The notes: a model not told the origin generated them from the sequence alone. A stretch of 64,000 nt of DNA from Rhipidocladum racemiflorum (GCA_036346355.1 CM070591.1:18832001-18896000), one strand, 5' to 3'; positions 22,889-36,151 are shown, numbered from the stretch's first letter. Made by a program: numbers and translations.

Positions 22889-25367
22889 GTTCTCCCCCAA
22901 ACCCTAGAAACCCGATTAGATCTGAACCGTTGGATCAAGATCCAACGGCCCACGATCGCCACGTGCTGTAGTAGTGTTATTATAGGATTAGATCTGGACC
23001 GTCCGATCTAGATCGAACGGCCCACGATCATCGAGTAGATTCAACGTGTTAACCCTGGATCTAATCGCGGCCGTCGAATTTCAAACCAACGGCCGGGATT
23101 GCGCCACGTGTCGGGAAGATGGACCGACGCGGTCGCCAGACGCGTGTGGCGCGTGTCACGACACGCGGGCCCCGCATGTCGAGGGCCCACACGTCAGCGT
23201 TTGCGTGAGACCCCGACCGACAGTGGGTCCCACCTGTCGACCTCACCCGAAGCCAGGACCGGGTCCACCGTGGACCAAACCGCGCCGTGGGTGAGCCCAT
23301 GAGCGGACGTCGGCCACCAATCGAGGTGACACGTGTCCATGCTTTGGCGCAATAATTAATTTCCGAAAAAGAAAATGATTTATTAATTCGAATTAAAGAT
23401 TTCAGATTTTGTTTCAAACTTCAAACGCTTATAACTTTTGCGTTTCAACTCCGATTTGAGTGATTCAAATTTCTAAATTTGTATAAAATTCAGATCTACT
23501 CAAATATGAATTTTATTTAATTTTTGGACTAAAGTTTTTCTCTGTAATATTATTTAATTGATTATTTAAACTTTAATAAATCATAACTTTTGCATTTTAA
23601 CTCCGATTTGAACGATTCCAGTTACTAAAAATCCAGAAAATTATGTTCTCTCTGTTTATGGATTTTATTTGGAGTTTTGGGATGTTTTTGCCTATTGTTT
23701 ATTTGTGTATTGCTATTTGCACGCTTTACGAGTAGACGTTGAAGTGCCGGAAGGATTCAAGGAGAAGTGTTGACTCAGGATCCAACTCAAGACCAAGAAC
23801 AAGTACTCTTTGAAGGCAAGTTGTGCTTTGACCATGTTGATCCTATTTCGAAATCTATTTTGATTTAAACTATTGCATGCTAGTTCAATTAGAAAAATAC
23901 TTTGTTTAAACACAGGGTTAGATAAATACCAATTTGCTATATGACACCTTGATTACTTAAGTATGTGCCATGACCCTTTGTCACCCTAGTTGTGGATTAC
24001 TAGTTGGACATTATTAAATTGCCAACATGGGTTTAGACCGTTGTAGTATCTTTGCTTAGACACCTTTACGTGCTCATGACATGGTTTTGGACAATCAAAT
24101 GTTAATATTGACTTAATGATATATTGAACCTGTTTTGGGAAAAGTATCATGTGATGTTGATGGCACGTGGTGCATGGTAATCAACTGGGGTTTGATAAAC
24201 AGATTTCGACCAGGGCATGTGGCAAGAGTAATCAGGTGGGCCAGTTGTGGCATTGGGGATGTTGATTTGGTTCTTCGGGTAGTCTTGCCCTGGTCACTCT
24301 AAGGACTTAACCTTGCAAGCCTTTGAACTGGGTCATACTTGCAACCACATGGCTGGAATGGGACGGCCCTAGTTGACTAAGTCGCTAAGGACTCACTTGT
24401 GGAGCCTCAGGGTGTCAATTACACCGTTTGTGTGATTGTACGGGGGAGCGTATCGTGGCTGTGGCCAGATACCCATCTAACGGTGTGTTGGTCCCATACT
24501 TCGCCTTGGCTAAGGGAAGGGATGGTGTAGAGCACGAACCGGAGAGGACCACCTGTGTTGTTTGAGGCTTCCGAAAGGCTTTGTTACGGAAACTCGCCTT
24601 TGTGGTGTTTGACTGTATCTTGTGGGTAAAGTGCATAACCTCTGCAGAGTGTAGAATCTATTTAAATAGCCGAGTCCACGGTACTGGACATCGCTCGGGA
24701 ATTACAGTCAAGGGTTAGACTTTCTGAAAATAATTTGGATTTGAAAGGTTGGTTTGGTTTAATAATGAAGATGATGAAAATGTGGTTTAGGATGGGGAAA
24801 AATGTTTATTAAACTTCTTGAAAAGTTATTTACGCTTTACTTATTTCTACTGCTTTCGAATCTACTTATATTACTTGTCAAATGCTGTTTACTGCAAATA
24901 TACCTTGAGCTATTCCTTTGTACCAAGCCATGCATATAGTATATTAGCTTGCATTCTGTGCATGACTTGCTGAGTACCAAGTACTCACCCTTGCCTCAAC
25001 ACAATACCAGTTGAAGAGGAGACTACGCCAGCTTCGGAGGAGGAATTCCAAGAGGATCCGTCTACTTAGGGATGCGAGCCCAGTCAGTTGCCTGTGGTAT
25101 ACTGGATGGCGCCACGATGTTACCTTATTTGATTTTCCGCTGCTATTATTTCTCTTTTAATAAGTTTCGCCTTGCGAGGCATATATTTGTAACTTGACCA
25201 TAAGGTCAAGTAACCAGTTTGGTTATTTAAATAAAGTACTTTATTGGTATCGAGTGGTATGATTGTGATATTTACCAATGTTAAGACTGTGTGCACTAGC
25301 GCGTTCCTGGACTAGTGTTGAATACACAGAGGGTCCGGATTTGCAAATTCGGGGTCCCGACAGTGAT

Positions 25368-26513
25368 TCTTTTGAAGAATCCAAGAACTTGCCTAATAGG
25401 GTTAAGCGAGAAACCCAACGCCAATACCACTTGAGAGAATAGACACTAATTTTAAAAAAAATCTATCTCAAGGGTGATTGCTTGAAGAACTTCTTTCAAG
25501 AAAGAGCATAAAGACATTTTCAAAGAGAACAATACTCAAATGGAATTTCTCCTCTTTATGTATTTCAATTCATAAAGAACCTCGCATAGAGAGTTCTTAA
25601 GCGATTGAACTTACAATTTAAGCTTATGGAGAATCCAACTCAAAAGACTTTGGGTATCAAAGCAATGCTACAAAGAGGCAACATATACCACTTGTAGGAA
25701 ACTTTGAAGTTCATTGATACCAAATGGATAACTCAAATAAAATGATGCTATTTGGAAACACGATAAATGAATAACGCTCTTTTGATACTTCTTATTGGAT
25801 CAAATCACAGATATTGATACCAAAAGAAAAAAGATATTCGATTGAATCGATGAGCATCAGAGCAATTAACCATTTAAGGGTATCGAAGAGCAACTTGAAA
25901 GCTTTAGAGTCAAACAAATGATGATACCACTTGAAAACATGTAAATGCCCAAAACTTGACATAAATATGCTCCTCAAGATATTCAATAAAAGAATCATGG
26001 AGCTATTTTGCATTTGAATTGCTCAAGTTTTCTCTAGCCAATGATACCACTTAAAAGAAAATCGATAAGCTTGAAGGGTATTAGAGCAATAAACACTGAC
26101 AAGTAATAGGGCAAATGCAAACACAAGAAAATCTAAATCACAAAGATTTAGAAAGGTATCACAGCTGAAAAATTTTGAGAACAAGCAAAGGGGTACAAGG
26201 AAACCACTTGAAAAGAACAAATCCCCTTGCAACCAAATAACTCCTCAAAACTGATACCACTAGTAAACTCCTTCAAATATTTTCAAAAACATTTGAATTT
26301 GTGCAAAAAGATGCTTTGGGATTGCAAGAATCTTTTTCCAAAAAGAATTCTTGAAAAAGGAAGTACCAAATTAAAGATATCCCAAAACCAAATTCAAAAA
26401 TCCAAAATTTTTAGAATTTTCAGTCTTGTCTGCCAGACCGGCACTACCGCGCACACAACGCTGGTAGTGCCAGGGGATCCGGTACTACCGCCGTTCAGGT
26501 GCGGTAGTGCCGA
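25368..26513 (-). other. 3' non-coding region of Sirevirus G (part 2)
   Basis: Continues from 12303 after the A solo LTR. AT-rich, no gene. Dispersed gataccacttg units (minus-strand caagtggtatc) occur near 25421, 25688, 25928, 26043 and 26258. The part around 25555-25990 is alignable by eye with Sirevirus F (31440-32160) in reverse. 26430-26513 holds ggtactaccgcc/gcggtagtgcc palindromes like those of the F LTR. It ends where the B' LTR starts. Confidence 0.7.
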
Positions 26514-28635
26514 TGTAACACCCCGGCATCTAATACGCCTGAATGCTACCAAACATCGATTATGTATCATCTAAATACTACAAATAAAAGAAACTTACAG
26601 CAAAGGACCAATTGCTAGAACCGAAAATTTTGGCAGCATCTCCTTTGTTTAATCATGATCTCGCGCAACCATAATAGCATAGCAGAATATGACATAATAT
26701 GAAACATCTAAAACAGCAATAATAAGCGGCACGGAAGCAATATAAGTCCACTTTAAGCATCCCAAAGTCATCATTAGCCAAATGAAACGAATAAGGCAAT
26801 CCTAGCACACATCTAAACCATAAACATCAATGGTATCACATTCAGTTTATTGTCATGACTCCAAATGATTCCATTGTGGAATCAATTCCGTGAACTACGT
26901 GGAGATGTGTGACTATTCCCCTTTTCCCTCATGCCGATCTCAAGGTACCTAAAAACAACATAAAACACAAGCGTGAGTTCAAAACTTCGGCAAAGTGTAT
27001 TGTAATGGAAAAACAAAGATCAAGTCAACAAACCATCATCACCAATCTCCAAAAGCACATCATAACACAACATGGTTAGCATTCCAAACATCTTTTAAGC
27101 ATCCATGTACTCATCTCGTGAGCAACTCATAAGTATTCACATCGTCATCTCATAAACATCATCATATACATTTTTCATTAATGCAATGCAATGCACATGT
27201 CTCCTTGGAAACTCATACTGGTATGGTTGAGTGCACACCCGTCGGCATGCACCCTTTCCCCCTTCCATCCCGAAGATGGAGGGTGCCTATCACTCGCTTC
27301 CATTCACATCGGTGAAGGAATCACGATGTAGGACTTATTCGAAAGAATAGCCTCGGACTAGTCATAACAGTTCTCACCGACCCTACCGGAATAGTTATGA
27401 CTTATCTCACTGGCCGGCCATGAAAAATATGCCATGTGTGCAAAACGGACAGCAACATATACATGAATAGAACTATTGCATATCAACACTTGGCATCGAA
27501 ACATATAGGTCCGTACTCAACAATCGACGGTAACCATTCACAACATAGCATGTAAATCACTTATCATCATCAAGCATTTTAATCATGGCATGAAGACATC
27601 ATATCATCGACAATATTTAAAAACATGGCATAAGGACATCATATTAATTATAACATGTAGTTCATAGCAAGACAGCATGTTATCTATCCCAAACACTATC
27701 AAGCAATTCTAGCAACACATATAATGTTCAATCCACACAACACACTTGCCTTCAACCGCGGGCAACGGAGTGACGAGAGGTTGAGGGCACTCCCGGAGGC
27801 ACACCACCTGCAAACACGTGCCACACACTTAATTTGACTCCTCAAAACAGTACCCACTACACCTAATACGCTATATACTCCAAAACCCCGAAATCACAGA
27901 TTTTGCCCCGTTCTGGACAGCGGCTTCGAAAAATCAAAACTTGAGTTCTAGAACTCCAAATTGAATAAACGAGTACACCATCGCGAAGCTTAGGAAATTT
28001 ACTAGCTTTCTCTAGGTATTGGGGAAAGCCAAATCGGCCTCTAAAATTGTTTAATCTAACGTTGAACACGAACTGTCTCAATCTCGTCACAGATTTGACA
28101 GCGCTCGGTAAAATATCCATAACTTCCAAACGGCTGGGCGGAATTTCAATTTCTTTATGTCCACGGAAAGATAACGAAATTATCTACAACTTCCTAAAAG
28201 TCCGTACGGTCAGATTCAATCTATAAATTGGCCAAAACTCCTGCCCTAGTTCGGGTTCCCAATCTGCCCGAACCAGAACGTGAATACAACTCTAGTTTTC
28301 ATCAATCCTACCCCATGGCAGCACCTCCCTTGATCTAAAAACATGGTAAACCACCCCTACACAGCATCTAATTGATCCCCAAAGGTTTTCCCCATTACCT
28401 TCTTGAAGATCCACCAATCTACCGCTTCCGTTCGCGCGATCTCCACCCGATCTCTTCCTTCCACCGTTTCTTCTCGTCGTGGATCCTACCACCGGCGAGG
28501 GCTGCACCGAGGCGTGGCATGGCAGCGAGGGGGACACAGAAGGGCACCTAGTGGTGGGGGAGGAGGCGCAAGGACAAGGGAGGGGTGGCGGCTAGGGAGG
28601 AGGAGGAGGAGGCAAAGGGGTGGAGGAGAGGTGGG
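26514..28635 (-). repeat. B' LTR: diverged relative of the B LTR, truncated
   Basis: Starts (plus strand) tgtaacaccccggcatctaa and follows the B LTR in order: the atgctaccaaac start, the stem-loop region (26974-26989), the block cacccgtcggcatgcaccct, the acttgagttct...ccaaat...gaataaacgag block, a donor-like AAG|GTAATG near 28400, and the Gly/Arg-rich GC block. It stops at 28635, about 375 bp short of the LTR start, and joins a G-type LTR. No right end and no target duplication can be found. Confidence 0.82.
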
Positions 28636-31368
28636 GCATGATAACGCTTCCCCAAAGATTGATGACGCCCTTCGTCTTATCAACCTCAACGCACTTCACC
28701 TCATGAGACTCTCGTCCTCTCGACCTTGACCTCAATCATCCCCCAGACGATCCTCTAGTCAAGTCGACTCTGACTTAGTCCTCAGCTTTTGGTGACACCA
28801 CCGTCTTATTGACTTCGACTTGCTTGTCATCCTTCAAACCACTTTGTCATCATACACACAGCTTTGGGACCTTATTCTTATCAAAGCACTCAGCAAACAC
28901 ATTAGTCCCACAAGCTCAAAAGATATGAATTAGAATTAAATGAGTGAGATGAAATACAACAAGTGTTTCATATAAATAGGCATGATATCAACGGAAACAC
29001 TTGACATAAGAATGAAGGAGAACGCGGTGCTACGCTAGCCGAAAACAAAACTTTTTTACAGCGAACACCCAGGAAACATGCGAGTCAGAGATCATGGAGC
29101 ATTACCCTTGGAGCACGTTAGCAGCGGAAGTAGTGGGTGAAGCCTCCCCGCGTGCTCCGAAGCACAGTACGTAGTCGAACACGACGTGTACACCTCCTCC
29201 TCGTCACGGATCGCCGTCACAACAACTTCGTTGTAGTCGCACAGTTGATGTAGCCGATTGAATCGATCAGCGCCGACGCAACAGCGATGACGCCTCTACG
29301 GTATCCACACGTCCGGGGTGGGATCACCGCGCGCTGGTGTGCTAGCACCCACGCGTGCGGCTAGGGTTTAGTGGGACGCGGTGGCGGCTAGGGCTTGTGG
29401 TGGGGAGACTATCACTCCGCACGCCCCCACACCTCCTTTATATAGAGCGCACTAACGGGCCTTCTGTAATAGAAGCCCACTAGGGCTCGCACTAATGGAT
29501 CTTCTACAATAGAAATCCATTAAGACGCTAGAGGATCCAAATCCACATAAACCCACTAATGGATCCGATCCATTACACATGATCCAACCCGTTAAGTGTG
29601 TGACCCATTAGGCTCATGTACAAGTCAGCCGCGGTCCCGGAGAACCCCTTTTTCCATACCACAAGTCAATAGCGGTACCTAGTAGCACATATTAACCCCC
29701 GAATGTACACAATGATCGAATTGGCTGAACCTTGATATACTCACATAGGATCCTTTTGCCACACGATATCACTCAAGCTCAAGGCAAGAAGCGTGCCACC
29801 CTTGTGATAGCTCGACAAATTCACTCGTCATTGTAATGGATATAATTCGTGATTAACTCTTTAATCACTTTGGCATGGCCATGCACTTTCCCTTATCCAT
29901 CCGCACCGAGGGGCCCAGAGATATCTCTCCCGTTATCAAGGAGGGGCAAATTCCATCTTGATCTCTTACATCTCACATCATGTTTCATGGCATACCCGTA
30001 AGCTATCTTTATAACTCCCCTGTTATGGTGAAGCGTTTGATAGCCCCAAAGTATACAATTACACATGCTGAGAATCAATAAGAATCTCAGGTCAAAGGAT
30101 CATATAGGTATACCACTCGAGACTACATCCTGATGGCACTTCTTAAGATAACAATCTCAGCAGTGTCTCGGAGCGGGTCTATCCAACCCCATGTTCTCTA
30201 ACATGTGCCCACATTATTGATTTGATATCTCCATATCTATGGTATGTGAAACATTACCATCAATCAATATATGTGCTGGTCAAATCACTATTGTCCCACA
30301 TAATGATATGTGACCAGGGATCATTTAGAATAATATCATATAACCAATGTATTTCACAATTAAATCGTACTCAATGAACAAAGGAGTGACATTTATTCAT
30401 GGAACTGATAAGTACATGAACATAGACGTATGATATAATCATCCCACATGATTGCCTCTAGGGCATATCACCAACAAAGAAATGTTCTCTACTAAGTGCG
30501 GCATGATGAATATGTGATTGATCTATATGCACTAGAGAGATAATTGCCAATATGATGAAATAATTAAATCAAGGCAAGGATCACAATCTCTACTTAAAAG
30601 AAACACATGATAGAATGTACACGAATTGTACATGTGCAAATAATACTTAGAAGGAGAGTAAATAATGTGATCCAATTCTAGATTAAACTTCACTAAGAGA
30701 GGTGCAAGAGAAGATATACAACTAAGACATGTATGCACTAAGTCAATCTATAGCAATGTGAAGTTTAACACTAGTTAAAACATGCATACTAAAAACAAAG
30801 CACATAATAAACTCAAGTGAATATATATATGCACAAATAGATATGACATGAACCAATGCGCATATATGTAATCAACAAGTTACTTAGAGTTCACTATGTA
30901 GTTGCAAAAAAAAGGATTGCAATAATGGAGCTGCCCGTTTAGTAGGTGGAGATGTGATTACTTAAATAGAGAGCTGTAGAATCCAATCATTGTGAGAGGT
31001 TGCGCACAACCCGGACATTCTGGATCATTTATCCGGATACTCCGGATCAAATGTCCGGACACTCCGGATTGGTGAGAAAGCAACCTTTTTGCCGTGGGAC
31101 AGCAAGGGTACATCTAAAGGAAAAGCAACGACAAATATAGAAGGAATACCGAGATTGCATACCTTATCTTTGCTTAACCATCCCACTTGATTATTGTCTA
31201 AGTAGATGGGACTAATATTCAACTTGGCAATAAACATGTTAGTCTCATAACAAGATAATCATAAAGGATGTTTGTCATTTGTTAAGCACTTACACAATTA
31301 CATAGATTGTCATTATAAGCGTTTGTCATTAATCACCAAAATAACATAAGTGTCTAGATGCACTTTCA
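28636..31368 (-). repeat. G2: Sirevirus G-type LTR, left part missing, with nested Angela solo LTR
   Basis: Matches the G LTR from about 9755 to 11023, ending at the same LTR start (gatgcactttca on plus). Flank gtatg follows at 31369 with no polypurine tract, so this is a 5' or solo LTR edge. The left ~740 bp or more are gone at the junction with B'. It is interrupted by an Angela-like solo LTR at 29013-30476. 28636-31108 is nearly identical to 33681-36151. Confidence 0.85.
29013..30476 (-). repeat. Angela/BARE-like copia solo LTR (1,464 bp)
   Basis: It is absent from the corresponding place in the G LTR (around 10140), so it is a clean insertion with TSD aagaa (29008-29012, 30477-30481). 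On the minus strand it starts TGTTGGTGATATGCCCTAGA, the recognisable start of the Angela/BARE/WIS LTR group of grasses, and ends ...TTCTCCTTCA. A TATA box (ctatataaagg on the minus strand, plus 29447-29457) is present. No internal region remains. Confidence 0.9.
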
Positions 31369-32651
31369 GTATGGTTCAATTGAGTGAATCAATGGAGTCC
31401 CGGGGGTGAGTCCCCACAAAAACTTGTGTATACTTAAATCAAAGAGCTCCATGATTTATTTTAGAATTCTTTTGGAGCTAGTTTAATCATGTTTTGTATA
31501 TTTGGAAAATGTTCTCTTTTTGACCATGCCATATCATAAAGCTGATATTGAATTGACATATAGTGTTGATCTTTGAGAACATGAGCTTGTTTTAAAATAA
31601 ATGTCAATGTTTTATCAAGTGGTATCCTTATGCAAAATGATCTTTACAAGTGGTATCTCTTACAAATAGTATCATTTAAAAAAGATCTTTACATGTGGGA
31701 TCAATTAAAAGTTTCTTCATTTGAAATAGTATCTCCTTAGTCTGCTTTGATACCCTCAAGTTTTTATTGCTTTGATACCCTACGCTTTTATTAAATTTTC
31801 TTCAAATAGTATCCGTTAATTCTCACAAGTGATATCATTCTTATTTGACTTCTTCAATTGGTATCAGGCCAACAAGAGGTATCGACTCATTTGATTGCAT
31901 TTGCTCGGATACCATTAGTGTTTATTACTCTGATACCCATAATATTTTTAATTTTCTTGCAAATGGTATCTTTGAGTCCTTCAAGTGGTATCAATTTCTT
32001 TAAGATTTGATTTTACAAGTGGTATCTTCATTGCTTTTTAAAGCTTTGCTTTGATACCTAAATTTATTTGATTAGATTTTTCTCTCAAACTCATATTGCA
32101 AGTTCAATTACTTAAGAATTCTCTGTGTGAGATTCTTTTTGAATTGAAATACATAAAGAGGAGAATCCCAAGTTGAGCATCGATCTTCAAGGAACTTTTT
32201 ATTTTATTATATATAGCACATTCTCAAAAAGGGGGAGCATTGGTGAAGGGGAAAAACTAAGGGCTTTCTGGTTCTTTCATTTGAGTTATTTCCCCTCTTT
32301 TGATTGTAATCTTTCTCAATCCATATGCTCTACCGTTTAGCACTCATGCTTTCAAAGTAATCCCCGTTTTGGATTGGTTTTCCATTTTTGGTGTTTAATG
32401 CCAAAAGGGGGAGAATTTATGAGTGTCTATTAATTCCCGCTTTGCTTTTAATTTGGTATAAGAGCTTTAAATTGGTATGAGAGCTTGCCAAAAAGGGGGA
32501 GCTTCATTTTATTGCCAAAAAGGAGGGAGTTTAAGGTAGTTAAAACTTTATTGTCTCATTCGTTTTCAATCTTCAAAACCCTGTGCAATGTTTTTCATCC
32601 AAATAGAGAATTAATAGTCGATTTGTCATCAATCACCAAAAGGGGGGAGAT
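31369..32651 (+). other. 3' non-coding region and multiple polypurine tracts of Sirevirus F
   Basis: Before the 3' LTR of F. Several aaaagggggag tracts occur near 32226, 32402, 32493, 32519 and 32637, the last touching the LTR start; repeated tracts are a known Sirevirus feature. About fifteen caagtggtatc-like units lie at 31617-32025. TGGTATAAGAGC (32454-32465) and TGGTATGAGAGC (32473-32484) each differ from the tRNA primer site by one base. No ORF is supported. F's pol is missing: the region starts abruptly next to G2. Confidence 0.82.
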
Positions 32652-33656
32652 TGTAAGTTCAAGCTCCATTGGTTTTGGTGAATGGTTTTAGATTAATTCT
32701 TAATCTTTGTTTAATGACAAATCTAATCTTTTTGAGACTAACAAGTTTATTGAGTTTATTGTCAGCAGCATCATATTTGGTTGGAAAATGGAAAACCCAA
32801 GTGTCGGGACCCGAATTTGCAAATCCGGACCCTCTGTGTATTCAGCACTAGTCCAGGAACGCGCTAGTGCACACAGTTTTAACATCGGTAAATATCACAA
32901 TCATACCACTCAACGCTAATAAAGTACTTTAATTAAATAGTCAAACTGGTTGCTCGACCTTATGGTCAAGTTACAAATATACGCCACGCAGGGCGAAACT
33001 TATTAAGAGAGAAATAATAGCAGCGGAAAAATAAGATAACTTCGTGGCGCCATCCAGTATACCACAGGCAACTGACTGGGCTCGCTCCCTAAGTAGACGG
33101 TTCCTCTTGGAGCTCCTCGTCCAAAGCTGGTGTAGTCTCCTCTTCAACTGGTGTTGTATTGCGGCAAGGGTGAGTACTTGGTACTCAGCAAGTCATGCAC
33201 AGAATGCAAACTAATATACTATATGCATGGCTTGATACAAAGGAATAGCTCAAGGTATATTTGCAGTAAATAGCATTTGACAAGTAGCATAAGTAGATTC
33301 GAAAGCAGTAGAAACAAGTAAAGCATAAATAACTTTTCAAGGGGTTTAGTAAACATTTTTCCCATCCTAATCCACATTTCTATCAACATCATTATTAATC
33401 CAACCCAACCTTTCAAGTCCAAGTTATTTTTGAGAAAGTCTAACCCTTGACTGTAATTCCCGAGCGATGTCCAATACCGCGGACACGGCTATTCGAATAG
33501 ATTTTATACTCTGCAGAGGTTATGCACTTTACCCACAAGATACAGTCAAACACCACAAAGGCGAGTTCCCGTAACAAAGTCTTTCGGAAACTTCTAACAA
33601 TACAGGTGGTCCTCCCCGGTTGTTGCACACTAACCCTTCCCTTAGATGGGTACCTG

Positions 33657-36151
33657 GCCGACTTCTTCCGGATGCACGGTGCATGATAACGCTTCCCCAA
33701 AGATTGATGACGCCCTTCGTCTTATCAACCTCAACGCACTTCACCTCATGAGACTCTCGTCCTCTCGACCTTGACCTCAATCATCCCCCAGACGATCCTC
33801 TAGTCAAGTCGACTCTGACTTAGTCCTCAGCTTTTGGTGACACCACCGTCTTATTGACTTCGACTTGCTTGTCATCCTTCAAACCACTTTGTCATCATAC
33901 ACACAGCTTTGGGACCTTATTCTTATCAAAGCACTCAGCAAACACATTAGTCCCACAAGCTCAAAAGATATGAATTAGAATTAAATGAGTGAGATGAAAT
34001 ACAACAAGTGTTTCATATAAATAGGCATGATATCAACGGAAACACTTGACATAAGAATGAAGGAGAACGCGGTGCTACGCTAGCCGAAAACAAAACTTTT
34101 TTACAGCGAACACCCAGGAAACATGCGAGTCAGAGATCATGGAGCATTACCCTTGGAGCACGTTAGCAGCGGAAGTAGTGGGTGAAGCCTCCCCGCGTGC
34201 TCCGAAGCACAGTACGTAGTCGAACACGACGTGTACACCTCCTCCTCGTCACGGATCGCCGTCACAACAGCTTCGTTGTAGTCGCACAGTTGATGTAGCC
34301 GATTGAATCGATCAGCGCCGACGCAACAGCGATGACGCCTCTACGGTATCCACACGTCCGGGGTGGGATCACCGCGCGCTGGTGTGCTAGCACCCACGCG
34401 TGCGGCTAGGGTTTAGTGGGACGCGGTGGCGGCTAGGGCTTGTGGTGGGGAGACTATCACTCCGCACGCCCCCACACCTCCTTTATATAGAGCGCACTAA
34501 CGGGCCTTCTGTAATAGAAGCCCACTAGGGCTCGCACTAATGGATCTTCTACAATAGAAATCCATTAAGACGCTAGAGGATCCAAATCCACATAAACCCA
34601 CTAATGGATCCGATCCATTACACATGATCCAACCCGTTAAGTGTGTGACCCATTAGGCTCATGTACAAGTCAGCCGCGGTCCCGGAGAACCCCTTTTTCC
34701 ATACCACAAGTCAATAGCGGTACCTAGTAGCACATATTAACCCCCGAATGTACACAATGATCGAATCGGCTGAACCTTGATATACTCACATAGGATCCTT
34801 TTGCCACACGATATCACTCAAGCTCAAGGCAAGAAGCGTGCCACCCTTGTGATAGCTCGACAAATTCACTCGTCATTGTAATGGATATAATTCGTGATTA
34901 ACTCTTTAATCACTTTGGCATGGCCATGCACTTTCCCTTATCCATCCGCACCGAGGGGCCCAGAGATATCTCTCCCGTTATCAAGGAGGGGCAAATTCCA
35001 TCTTGATCTCTTACATCTCACATCATGTTTCATGGCATACCCGTAAGCTATCTTTATAACTCCCCTGTTATGGTGAAGCGTTTGATAGCCCCAAAGTATA
35101 CAATTACACATGCTGAGAATCAATAAGAATCTCAGGTCAAAGGATCATATAGGTATACCACTCGAGACTACATCTTGATGGCACTTCTTAAGATAACAAT
35201 CTCAAAGTTGTCTCGAGCGGTCTATCCAACCCCATGTTCTCTAACATGTGCCCAAATTATTGATTTGATATCTCCATATCTATGGTATGTGAAACATTAC
35301 CATCAATCAATATATGTGCTGGTCAAATCACTATTGTCCCACATAATGATATGTGACCAGGGATCATTTAGAATAATATCATATAACCAATGTATTTCAC
35401 AATTAAATCGTACTCAATGAACAAAGGAGTGACATTTATTCATGGAACTGATAAGTACATGAACATAGACGTATGATATAATCATCCCACATGATTGCCT
35501 CTAGGGCATATCACCAACAAAGAAATGTTCTCTACTAAGTGCGGCATGATGAATATGTGATTGATCTATATGCACTAGAGAGATAATTGCCAATATGATG
35601 AAATAATTAAATCAAGGCAAGGATCACAATCTCTACTTAAAAGAAACACATGATAGAATGTACACGAATTGTACATGTGCAAATAATACTTAGAAGGAGA
35701 GTAAATAATGTGATCCAATTCTAGATTAAACTTCACTAAGAGAGGTGCAAGAGAAGATATACAACTAAGACATGTATGCACTAAGTCAATCTATAGCAAT
35801 GTGAAGTTTAACACTAGTTAAAACATGCATACTAAAAACAAAGCACATAATAAACTCAAGTGAATATATATATGCACAAATAGATATGACATGAACCAAT
35901 GCGCATATATGTAATCAACAAGTTACTTAGAGTTCACTATGTAGTTGCAAAAAAAAGGATTGCAATAATGGAGCTGCCCGTTTAGTAGGTGGAGATGTGA
36001 TTACTTAAATAGAGAGCTGCAGAATCCAATCATTGTGAGAGGTTGCGCACAACCCGGACATTCTGGATCATTTATCCGGATACTCCGGATCAAATGTCCG
36101 GACACTCCGGATTGGTGAGAAAGCAACCTTTTTGCCGTGGGACAGCAAGGG
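33657..36151 (-). repeat. Second copy of the G2 LTR plus Angela block, replacing part of an A LTR
   Basis: 33681-36151 (2,471 bp) is nearly identical to 28636-31108 (2,473 bp), including the same Angela solo LTR and the same aagaa duplication. 33660-33680 additionally matches the G LTR at 9738-9757, which the 28636 copy lacks. The left joint shares gcc with both partners; the right joint shows no clear homology and no target duplication, so this is not a transposition. Confidence 0.88.
34058..35519 (-). repeat. Angela/BARE-like solo LTR, second copy (1,462 bp)
   Basis: Same as 29013-30476 with a handful of substitutions and small indels (for example around 34269, 34765 and 35172-35220). TSD aagaa at 34053-34057 and 35520-35524. 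Shared insertion site and TSD mean it was copied along with its surroundings rather than inserted twice. Confidence 0.92.

Larger units (their letters stand above)
12304..25362 (+). repeat. A-family solo LTR, split by element B
   Basis: It starts TGTAACACCCC at 12304 and ends CCCGACA at 25362. The target duplication gtgat is perfect (12299-12303 and 25363-25367). Neither a primer site nor a polypurine tract adjoins it, so it is a solo LTR left by LTR-LTR recombination. The two pieces (12304-13290 and 22894-25362) add up to about 3,456 bp, close to the 3,506 bp of the A1 LTR. It has a TATA-like box at 12925-12934, a donor-like cg|gtgag at 13276/13277, palindromes near 12715, 22926, 22990 and 23070, and the stem-loop at 24971-24987. 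Confidence 0.94.

Noticed and set aside
28403..28729. 108-codon frame crossing 28636
   Set aside because: Spans the joint between the B' and G2 LTRs; it is an accident of the fusion.
29013..35519. The two Angela-like LTRs as a pair bounding one element
   Set aside because: Each has its own complete aagaa duplication and the same surrounding G2 sequence, so they are two solo LTR copies of a duplicated block, not the ends of one element.
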